This document shows, piece by piece, positions 1 through 4,836 of a stretch of DNA of 6,222 nucleotides. The position numbers were made by a program, and so were the translations under genes. The notes under the pieces are model-generated. The model made no database searches and was not told the origin of the DNA. It worked only from the letters and a program-made list of their open reading frames with translations. This DNA is from Chloroflexota bacterium. GTDB lineage: Bacteria; Chloroflexota; Dehalococcoidia; JACQUE01. Each line of letters opens with the position of its first letter. Positions within the stretch are counted from its first letter, which is position 1. The DNA is taken from the NCBI GenBank assembly GCA_016210425.1, contig JACQUE010000128.1, positions 1-6,222 of the forward strand, read 5' to 3'.

Positions 1-467
1 ACCGTCACCTTGACGCCCCAGGGCTCGGTGTGCTCGTCGATGATAGCTTGCAGCTTCTTGTTGATCTCATCACGGTGGGCCAGCAGCTCGTCCAGGTCGG
101 ACTGCCCCAATACGCTCCTCAGCGTGGTGAGAGCGATCTGAGTCGTCGCCTTAATGTAGTCGAAGACCTTGATCACGGCGCTCTGGGCGTCTACCACCTG
201 GAAAAAGACCACCGCGTCCACTTTGATGGTGACGTTGTCCTTGGTGATGACCTCCTGCGGCTCCACTTGAATGGTGAGGACGCGCAGGTCAACGGGGATC
301 AGGCGGTCCATGATCGGCGCGATCAAGTTAAAGCCCGGTTTCCGTACGCCAATTACGCGCCCGAAGCGCAAGACGACCCCGTTCTGCCACTGTTGGACGA
401 TGCGCAGGGCGAGACCCCCCAACGCCACTACCGCCAGCACGATGACCACTATGTATGGCCAAGCCAT
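1..467 (-). CDS. Slipin/stomatin-like SPFH (band 7) membrane protein, C-terminus cut by window edge
   Basis: Reading leftwards from the ATG at 467-465, 155 codons are visible before the edge, with no stop. Residues 4-24 are a single hydrophobic anchor. The SPFH/band 7 domain follows: NGVVLRFGRV at 29-38, the KPGFNLIAPIMDR stretch at 43-55, VDLRV at 59-63, TKDNVTIKVDAVV at 75-87, and the family signature TTLRSVLGQSDLDELL at 114-129. Slipins are usually about 250 residues, so roughly the last 100 are missing here. The family forms oligomeric scaffolds on the inner membrane, associated with membrane microdomains and quality control; its substrate here cannot be told. GGAGGT at 480-475, seven bases before the ATG, fixes the start. 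The gene follows the response regulator on the same strand but is separated from it by an intrinsic terminator, so it probably has its own promoter. The usual NfeD partner is not upstream and could lie beyond the edge. Family assignment is firm. Confidence 0.93.
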   Translation of the reverse strand, partial: MAWPYIVVIVLAVVALGGLALRIVQQWQNGVVLRFGRVIGVRKPGFNLIAPIMDRLIPVDLRVLTIQVEPQEVITKDNVTIKVDAVVFFQVVDAQSAVIKVFDYIKATTQIALTTLRSVLGQSDLDELLAHRDEINKKLQAIIDEHTEPWGVKVT

Positions 468-474
468 TCCTCTT

Positions 475-480
475 ACCTCC
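475..480 (-). promoter_or_regulatory. Strong Shine-Dalgarno of the slipin gene
   Basis: GGAGGT read on the minus strand lies seven bases before the ATG at 467. It is the best ribosome binding site in the window and decides the slipin start. Confidence 0.85.
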
Positions 481-485
481 TTGCC

Positions 486-505
486 GATGAGGCCTCTGCC
501 TCATC
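486..505 (-). promoter_or_regulatory. Perfect 8-bp hairpin in slipin 5' leader, next to the ribosome binding site
   Basis: GATGAGGC and GCCTCATC are perfect inverted arms separated by four bases (AGAG in the minus-strand RNA). Only five bases separate the hairpin from the GGAGGT. No T-run follows on the minus strand, so it does not look like a terminator. It could protect the mRNA 5' end or influence ribosome access. The inverted repeat is certain, its function is not. Confidence 0.5.
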
Positions 506-517
506 ACTTATGTCACC

Positions 518-538
518 GGCGGACCCATCCGGTCCACC
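518..538 (-). promoter_or_regulatory. Second hairpin in slipin 5' leader or upstream region
   Basis: On the minus strand GGTGGACC (538-531) pairs with GGTCCGCC (525-518) around a five-base loop, giving eight pairs with one G-U wobble. It lies 12 bases upstream of the perfect hairpin at 486-505. It could be an RNA stem or a protein site on DNA. Confidence 0.4.
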
Positions 539-546
539 CACGGCGT

Positions 547-552
547 ATATTA
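547..552 (-). promoter_or_regulatory. Possible -10 element for slipin
   Basis: TAATAT on the minus strand is a good -10 hexamer, in an AT-rich patch between the terminator and the slipin leader hairpins. The bases 16-18 further upstream (GGCAAA, CGGCAA or ACGGCA) do not resemble a sigma-70 -35 box, so this rests on the -10 and on the need for a promoter after the terminator. Confidence 0.25.
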
Positions 553-611
553 TTTGAGAAGCCGTTAATTTGCCGTGAAAATGATCAGAGCAGATGTTAC
601 AGATGCGTAAC

Positions 612-643
612 AAAAAAGCCCGCTCCAGCAGGTGGGAGCGGGC
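612..643 (-). terminator. Rho-independent terminator after the two-component operon
   Basis: Read on the minus strand, the stem GCCCGCTCC / GGAGCGGGC (643-635 with 626-618) has nine perfect GC-rich pairs around an eight-base loop and is followed directly by six T residues (617-612). It begins 21 bases after the response regulator stop codon. On the plus strand no T-run follows, so it acts in one direction. It ends the kinase-regulator transcript and separates it from the slipin gene. Confidence 0.92.
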
Positions 644-664
644 GGGGATGACGTGAAAGAAACG

Positions 665-1360
665 CTAAGGCGTGGCGGCGAAGAGATAGCCTATGCCCGG
701 TTTTGTCATGACCAGCGAAGGGTTAGCAGGATCTTCCTCGATCTTCTGGCGCAGCCGCCGTATATACACCCGCAGCAACTCGCCCTCGTCCTGGTACTCC
801 TTTCCCCATACGCGGCGCAGCAGGTCCTCCTGCACCATGACCCTACCGACATGGGTCGCCAGCTCGTAGAGCAGCCGATACTCCGTCGGCGTAAGCCTCA
901 CCTCCCGGCCGTTCACCTCCACCCGGCGTTGGGCGAAATCTACCTTGAGCGGGCCGTGGCCGAAGACCGGCTGGGCCTGCTCCTTAGGCCGTACGGAGGA
1001 GCGGCGCAGCACCGCCCGCACCCTGGCCAGGAGCTCCCCGGCGCTGAAGGGCTTCGTCAGATAGTCGTCTGCCCCCTGGTCCAGGCCGCGAACGCGGTCG
1101 GCCTCCTCCCCCTTCGCTGTAAGCATGATTATGGGGACCAGGGAGAACTCCCTGATGCGCCGGCAGACCTCGAAGCCGTCGATGCCGGGCAGCATTATGT
1201 CCAGCAATACCAGGTCCGGCTCCTCCGCCTCCACTATCTTGATGGCCGACGGGCCATCAACGGCGGCCAGGACCTGATAGCCGGAGGACTCCAGATTGGC
1301 GCGCAGTAACCTCACATAGCGTGGTTCATCATCAACTACCAGCACGCGTGGCTCTCTCAT
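665..1360 (-). CDS. OmpR/PhoB-family two-component response regulator
   Basis: The protein has 231 residues, normal for the family. The receiver domain (about 4-118) has the full phosphorylation set: acidic pair D10/D11, phospho-acceptor D54 in VLLDIMLPGIDGFE, T81 in MLTAKGEE, and K103 in DYLTKPF. The C-terminal winged-helix DNA-binding domain (about 132-229) shows LTPTEYRLLYEL at 156-167, the recognition-helix region VYIRRLRQKIE at 198-208, and the closing KPGIGYLF at 220-227. The wording resembles KdpE, but no kdp genes are near, so no symbol is given. The ATG overlaps the kinase stop as ATGA, and GGTGGGGG just upstream may serve as ribosome binding site. It is expected to be phosphorylated by the adjacent kinase and to bind direct repeats in promoters. 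Its targets are unknown; the kinase's own divergent promoter region is the nearest candidate. Confidence 0.95.
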   Translation of the reverse strand: MREPRVLVVDDEPRYVRLLRANLESSGYQVLAAVDGPSAIKIVEAEEPDLVLLDIMLPGIDGFEVCRRIREFSLVPIIMLTAKGEEADRVRGLDQGADDYLTKPFSAGELLARVRAVLRRSSVRPKEQAQPVFGHGPLKVDFAQRRVEVNGREVRLTPTEYRLLYELATHVGRVMVQEDLLRRVWGKEYQDEGELLRVYIRRLRQKIEEDPANPSLVMTKPGIGYLFAATP

Positions 1361-3786
1361 CCCAGTACCCCCACCGCCACCGGCTCCGCTGCCAGAGGCA
1401 GTGTGAACGAGAAAGTGCTTCCCTGCCCCAGCTTGCTCTCAACCCAGATCCTGCCCCCATGCGCCTCCATGATGCCCCGGCAGATGGAGAGGCCGAGGCC
1501 GGCGCCGCCAACGCCGTTGCTCCCCGTGGTCTCCACCCGATAGAAGCGCTCGAATACCCGCTCCAGGTCACTCTCTGGGATCCCCCGGCCCTCGTCGCTT
1601 ACTTTGACAATAGCTATTCCGCCATCCACGACACCCGATACGCTGATGTTGCTGCCCTCCGGGGAATACTTGACTGCGTTCACCAGCAGATTGCGCAGTA
1701 CCTGCTCGATGCGCCGCGGATCTGCATTGACCAGTGGCATGCCGGGGGGGAATTCGACGAGGAAGCGCCGAGAGGCGCCGGCCTCCATCTTGCGCACCAG
1801 GCGCCGCGTCAGCCTGGGGAGATGCACAGGCTCTTTCTCGATATGCAGCCGCCCCGACTCGATCCTGGACATATCCAGCAAGCTGTCGATAAGCTCCGCC
1901 AGCTTGTCGCTCTCCTCGCGGATGATCTCTAGGAACTCGCGCCGTGTCTTGGCGTCAACCCTGGCGTCCTGCCGAAGAAGAGTGGTGACATAGCCCATGA
2001 TGAAGCCCAGAGGGGTCCGCAGCTCGTGCGAGACGTTGGATAGGAACTGGGACTTCAAAGCGTCGGCCTGGCGCAGGGCGCTGGCCTCCTCGGCCTCCCG
2101 CCCCAGCCGGGCTTTCTCCACTGAGATGGCTACCTGGTCAGCCAGGGCCTGCACCAGACGCACATCCTCGGGCTGGAACGGCTTGGCGTCGTGCAGCGTC
2201 CAGAGGAGCAGGCTGCCGATGGCCTTCTCGTTGGCGATGAGTGGCACGCATATAGCCGATTGCGCCTGCCAAAAGATGTCGGAGATGGCCTGGCCATAGC
2301 GGCCACGATTGACCCAGGAGAGGCCGTTCCAGGCGGCCATCGTCTCAAAGGCCGACCGGCAGAAGCGGGCAGAGTGGCTCTGGAGGACTACCCCGGGCGC
2401 TCCCTCGCCAATCTCCAGCCGTAGGCCGTTCAGAGGCGTCGCATCGAAGCCCTGGGCGTAGCTCATGACAAGCTGCCCACCTCTCTCATCCCGTAGGAAC
2501 AGGGCCGCCGCAAGGCCGGGCTGCAACACCTCCACGATCTTGGAGACCACCACCTTCGGCAGGTCCTCCAGTGCAATGGTGGAGACCAACGCCTTAGATA
2601 TCTCGAAGAGGCATGACAGCTCACGCGTCCGGTCCTCCACGCGGATCTCCAACTCCGCGTTCCAACGCGCGATCTCCTCGCGCGATTCCTTCAGCTTGAC
2701 ACGCATCGCATCGAAGGCGTGCGATAGGACGCCGATCTCGTCCTGCCGCACCGAGGTGATCTCCCTGTCCAGGTCACCCTCAGCGATGCGCTGGGTGGCC
2801 TCGGTGAGGACTTCGATGGGTGCGAGAACCCGTTTGGTTACTACGAAGGCGACCAACAGCGTCACGCCCAGGGATGCCAGGCTAAGTACGAGGAGATTAC
2901 GCGATAGCTGGCGGCCCGCCACCTGGGCCTCCGCTGCGTCCTGCTGGGTGGCCACGCCCCAGGAGACTGTGGAGAGGGGGGCAAAGGCAACGATCTCGTC
3001 GTGCCCCACGAGTCCCTCCTCCGACTCGAACGTCCCCACCGTAGCCTTCTTCCTTTGAATCAGGAGGAGCAGATTATCCCGGTGGTGGCTCTTCTGGAGG
3101 ACATCGCCGGGATCCGTGCTGGCCATCACGATGCCGTTCCCGTCCAGGAGCTGCGTGTGCCCCGTCTTACCGATCTTCAGCCCCTTGACCACGTCCGTGA
3201 AAGTGGCACGAGAGATGGGGGCGGAGCCGCCCAGGGCACCGATGACCCGGCCGGCAGAGTCGCGCAGCGGTACGGCCAGGGATACGGTTGGCACGCGCGT
3301 CGTAGTATCGAGGATCACGCCGGATACCTGCGGGCGACCCGTCTCCAAGGTGCTCTGCATATGAGGGAAATCGAGCATGTTCAGGCCGATGGCCTCGGGA
3401 TCGGGAGGATAGGCCAGCAGCACGCTGCCCGTCCGGTCAAAGAGGTAGAAGTTTGAGGAGAAGAAGCGAGGCCGGTCCTTCAGGCCTTCCAGCAGGCGTC
3501 GCTCCGGCTCAAGGTCGCCATCGGATAGGTCGATGAGCGGAGAGCGTGCGGCCCCCTCGAAGGTGTCCACGTCCTCGCGCAGGTACTGCTCGACATGGTC
3601 CGCCGTCATCTGGGCCACCAGAAGGCGCTCCCTTAAGCCGATCTCGGAGCTCCGTTTAACGGCCTGGAGGGCGAGGAAGCTGAAGAGGCTGAACATGACC
3701 CCCAGGCCCAGGACAACCAGGAGGCCTATCTCTTTTTGTAGCGTCTTCTTTGTGAGGACCGAACGGAGGGACAAGGCTTGGCTCAC
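1357..3786 (-). CDS. Membrane sensor histidine kinase: dCache-like sensor, HAMP, GAF, HisKA, HATPase
   Basis: This is an 809-residue hybrid-free kinase. TM1 spans about 20-43 and TM2 about 297-318. The roughly 250-residue extracytoplasmic part resembles a double Cache (dCache_1) domain, with FYLFDRTGSVLLAYPP near 113-128 and IGKTGHTQLLDGNGIVMAS at 205-223. HAMP (about 317-370, with DEIG at 349-352) and a short coiled coil follow. A GAF domain occupies about 393-558; its region 472-510 looks longer than usual and is rich in aromatics. HisKA has the H-box FLSNVSHELRTP with phospho-acceptor H587. The ATPase domain has the N-box with N703, G1 DEGRGIP (731-737), F-box ERVFERFYR and G2 GVGGAGLGL (758-766). 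The start is GTG at 3786; the overlapping ATG one base earlier reads ATG-TGA and cannot be used. AAGGGG about 11 bases upstream is a weak ribosome binding site. The Cache ligand is unknown. It is co-transcribed with the regulator through ATGA. Confidence 0.95.
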   Translation of the reverse strand: MSQALSLRSVLTKKTLQKEIGLLVVLGLGVMFSLFSFLALQAVKRSSEIGLRERLLVAQMTADHVEQYLREDVDTFEGAARSPLIDLSDGDLEPERRLLEGLKDRPRFFSSNFYLFDRTGSVLLAYPPDPEAIGLNMLDFPHMQSTLETGRPQVSGVILDTTTRVPTVSLAVPLRDSAGRVIGALGGSAPISRATFTDVVKGLKIGKTGHTQLLDGNGIVMASTDPGDVLQKSHHRDNLLLLIQRKKATVGTFESEEGLVGHDEIVAFAPLSTVSWGVATQQDAAEAQVAGRQLSRNLLVLSLASLGVTLLVAFVVTKRVLAPIEVLTEATQRIAEGDLDREITSVRQDEIGVLSHAFDAMRVKLKESREEIARWNAELEIRVEDRTRELSCLFEISKALVSTIALEDLPKVVVSKIVEVLQPGLAAALFLRDERGGQLVMSYAQGFDATPLNGLRLEIGEGAPGVVLQSHSARFCRSAFETMAAWNGLSWVNRGRYGQAISDIFWQAQSAICVPLIANEKAIGSLLLWTLHDAKPFQPEDVRLVQALADQVAISVEKARLGREAEEASALRQADALKSQFLSNVSHELRTPLGFIMGYVTTLLRQDARVDAKTRREFLEIIREESDKLAELIDSLLDMSRIESGRLHIEKEPVHLPRLTRRLVRKMEAGASRRFLVEFPPGMPLVNADPRRIEQVLRNLLVNAVKYSPEGSNISVSGVVDGGIAIVKVSDEGRGIPESDLERVFERFYRVETTGSNGVGGAGLGLSICRGIMEAHGGRIWVESKLGQGSTFSFTLPLAAEPVAVGVLG

Positions 3787-3833
3787 ATATAGCAGGACCC
3801 CTTGCTAGCCTGGGGAACCCGGAGGCAATTACC

Positions 3834-3856
3834 TCATACTACAGGCTTAAGTATGA
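3834..3856. promoter_or_regulatory. Inverted repeat over the kinase promoter -10, candidate operator
   Basis: TCATACT (3834-3840) and AGTATGA (3850-3856) are perfect 7-bp inverted arms with a nine-base spacer. The right arm covers the putative kinase -10 (CATACT on the minus strand) and the left arm lies just past the expected transcription start. This is a natural place for a repressor or an autoregulating protein. An mRNA stem is also possible. The segment is absent from copy B of the repeat. Confidence 0.4.
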
Positions 3857-3878
3857 AACAACAGCGATATTGCGTCAA
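3850..3878 (-). promoter_or_regulatory. Sigma-70-like promoter for the kinase-regulator operon
   Basis: On the minus strand TTGACG (3878-3873) and CATACT (3855-3850) are 17 bases apart, matching the consensus at five and four of six positions. It would start transcription near 3843, about 57 bases before the GTG start codon of the kinase. Confidence 0.55.
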
Positions 3879-3898
3879 CTTGCACAAAGGCTATTGTA

Positions 3899-3928
3899 TT
3901 GAAAGCCCTCGGCAACGTGCTGTATCAT
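3899..3928 (+). promoter_or_regulatory. Sigma-70-like promoter for the methyltransferase
   Basis: TTGAAA (3899-3904) and TATCAT (3923-3928) are 18 bases apart, each one mismatch from consensus. Its -35 lies 20 bases from the -35 of the opposing kinase promoter, so the two form a compact back-to-back divergent pair. The leader to the ATG at 4016 would be about 80 bases. The same layout recurs before the hydrolase. Confidence 0.6.
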
Positions 3929-4000
3929 TATGTGCTGCTCACAGCCACGCCGCAGATACGCGAACGAATCAACCACTAGAGCGGCCCGTGTAGGCTCACC

Positions 4001-4008
4001 AGGGGAGG
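4001..4008 (+). promoter_or_regulatory. Shine-Dalgarno of the methyltransferase
   Basis: AGGGGAGG lies seven bases before the ATG at 4016 and fixes that start. Confidence 0.8.
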
Positions 4009-4015
4009 CTCGAAA

Positions 4016-4654
4016 ATGCACGAAAAGACCACTGACGCCCCGAAAACGACAGGCCGCGTCCTCCACAGTCACGCGCGCTGGTATGATCTTCTCGAAAGAG
4101 TCATCTCGCACGGGTGGGTCAAGGCGACCCGGGAGAAGCTCATAGAGCTGGCCGCGCCAGCGCCCGGTGAGAAGGTGCTCGATGTCGGCTGCGGCACGGG
4201 CACGCTCGCGATCGCCATCAAGCGGCAGGCGGGCGCCGGCGAGGTGCACGGCATCGACGCCTCTCCTGAGATGATCCAGGTCGCGAAGGAGAAGTCAGCC
4301 AAAGATGGCTCTGATATCGATTTCCGGGTCGCCCTGATCGAGGCGATCCCGTTCCCGGACGCTTCCTTCGACCTCGTGACCAGTAGCCTCACGCTCCACC
4401 ACCTACCGGACGATCTGAAGGAAAAGGGCTTCCTGGAGATACGGCGCGTGCTGAAGCCCGGCGGCCGCTTCATGGCGATGGACTTCGCCGCGCTCAGCCA
4501 CTCTCCCCTCGGCCATCTGCTGTCGATCTTAGGCCACTCGCGCGGTGAGAGCATGGTCGGCAGGCTGACGCCGATGCTAAAGGACGCCGGCTTCAGCGAT
4601 GTTGAGGGCATCCCCACACGCCATAAGAACTTCGCCTTCATCCGCGCCCGCTGA
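4016..4654 (+). CDS. Class I SAM-dependent methyltransferase (UbiE/COQ5-like fold)
   Basis: The 212-residue protein is a single Rossmann-fold methyltransferase domain. Motif I is VLDVGCGTGTLAIA at 54-67, the SAM-binding glycine loop. The acidic end of strand 2 is GIDASPEMI at 79-87, with D81 expected to bind the ribose hydroxyls. Motif II/III is IPFPDASFDLV at 111-121 followed by LTLHHL at 125-130, and the post-motif RVLKPGGRFM is at 144-153. About 50 N-terminal residues (ARWYDLLERVISHG) probably form the helical lid over the substrate. The substrate cannot be read from sequence; quinone, lipid and small-molecule methyltransferases share this pattern. No membrane segment is present, so it should be cytoplasmic. 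It has its own promoter and a strong ribosome binding site, and no partner gene abuts it. It lies between two direct copies of the kinase promoter region, which suggests that this locus has been rearranged. No clear terminator follows the TGA. Confidence 0.92.
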   Translation: MHEKTTDAPKTTGRVLHSHARWYDLLERVISHGWVKATREKLIELAAPAPGEKVLDVGCGTGTLAIAIKRQAGAGEVHGIDASPEMIQVAKEKSAKDGSDIDFRVALIEAIPFPDASFDLVTSSLTLHHLPDDLKEKGFLEIRRVLKPGGRFMAMDFAALSHSPLGHLLSILGHSRGESMVGRLTPMLKDAGFSDVEGIPTRHKNFAFIRAR

Positions 4655-4659
4655 CCAAT

Positions 4660-4698
4660 TCCGATCTCTTTTGGTAGCGCCTTCTTTGTGAGGATGGA
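4660..4698 (-). pseudogene. Remnant of a second histidine kinase N-terminus (about 13 codons)
   Basis: Read on the minus strand, these codons give SILTKKALPKEIG, aligned to residues 9-21 of the intact kinase (SVLTKKTLQKEIG). Of the six base differences, three are synonymous (Ser, Ile, Gly) and three give V to I, T to A and Q to P. This suggests that it diverged for a time as coding sequence. Similarity stops just past Gly21, where the methyltransferase end begins, and no start codon is preserved upstream. It is a stub, not a gene. An alternative is that the conserved bases are a DNA site rather than relic codons. Confidence 0.6.
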
Positions 4699-4775
4699 CC
4701 AGGAGAGAGAACCCTTGATTCAACTTGCACAAGCCGCCCTCACCTATTGAAGGCCCGGCCAACTGCTGTTAGACT
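4664..4775. repeat. Copy B of the duplicated kinase-promoter segment, shortened
   Basis: This is the diverged second copy of 3728-3928, in direct orientation 0.9 kb away. It keeps block 1 (4664-4694, 29 of 31 bases) and block 2 (from 4720). It has lost about 90 bases between them, including the kinase start codon, ribosome binding site, -10 and inverted repeat. The methyltransferase lies exactly between copies A and B. Confidence 0.8.
4747..4775 (+). promoter_or_regulatory. Sigma-70-like promoter for the hydrolase
   Basis: TTGAAG (4747-4752) and TAGACT (4770-4775) are 17 bases apart. The hexamers fall at the same place in copy B as the methyltransferase promoter does in copy A. The expected start is near 4782, giving a leader of about 55 bases. 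Confidence 0.5.
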
Positions 4776-4782
4776 TGGTTAG

Positions 4783-4815
4783 AGAAGTACGCTCCGACAA
4801 CCAGAAGGTACTTCT
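4783..4815 (+). promoter_or_regulatory. Perfect 8-bp inverted repeat in the hydrolase leader
   Basis: AGAAGTAC (4783-4790) and GTACTTCT (4808-4815) are perfect arms around a 17-base loop. The repeat starts at about the predicted transcription start and ends directly before AGAGG (4816-4820), the only ribosome-binding-site-like sequence before the hydrolase. It may be an operator at +1 to +33 or a leader stem affecting translation. No T-run follows, so it is not an intrinsic terminator. Confidence 0.45.
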
Positions 4816-4836
4816 AGAGGACAGAAAGCACCGTTA

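Larger units (their letters stand above)
3728..3928. repeat. Copy A of a duplicated 'kinase 5' end plus divergent promoter' segment
   Basis: Two blocks of this segment recur in the same order and orientation at 4664-4775. Block 1 (3728-3758) lies inside the kinase coding sequence and matches 4664-4694 at 29 of 31 bases. Block 2 begins with TCAACTTGCACAA (3875-3887), identical at 4720-4732, and goes on through TATTGAA, GCCC, GGC, AAC and TGCTGT into the plus-strand promoter. Between the blocks copy A has about 116 bases and copy B only about 25. Copy A is the intact one, because it serves a complete kinase gene. Confidence 0.8.

Noticed and set aside
30..557. Plus-strand open frame of 175 codons
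   Set aside because: It lies antisense to the slipin gene, has no family resemblance, and runs through the slipin ribosome binding site and leader hairpins. It is a GC-rich shadow frame.
632..1309. Plus-strand open frame of 225 codons
   Set aside because: It is antisense to the response regulator, which has every expected catalytic residue and a terminator on its own strand.
1321..1932. Plus-strand open frame of 203 codons, and other long plus-strand frames up to 3456
   Set aside because: All are antisense to the kinase, whose HisKA and ATPase boxes are intact; their products are low-complexity and unrecognisable.
3802..3993. Small plus-strand frame in the divergent intergenic region (63 codons, TTG start)
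   Set aside because: It has no ribosome binding site, crosses two predicted promoters, and has no family features. The stretch is explained better as a divergent promoter region.
4069..4641. Minus-strand frame of 190 codons antisense to the methyltransferase, in frame with the kinase relic at 4660-4698
   Set aside because: Being in frame looks suggestive, but the translation shows no similarity to the kinase beyond Gly21, while the plus strand encodes a textbook methyltransferase. The continuity is chance in GC-rich DNA.
4655..4720. Terminator for the methyltransferase
   Set aside because: The T-rich bases here belong to the kinase relic and have no stem before them. I found no intrinsic terminator, so the transcript may read through to the hydrolase.
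3728..4775. Insertion sequence or transposon explaining the flanking repeats
   Set aside because: There is no transposase, no terminal inverted repeats and no short target duplication. The repeats correspond to a kinase gene start and a promoter, so duplication or recombination fits better.
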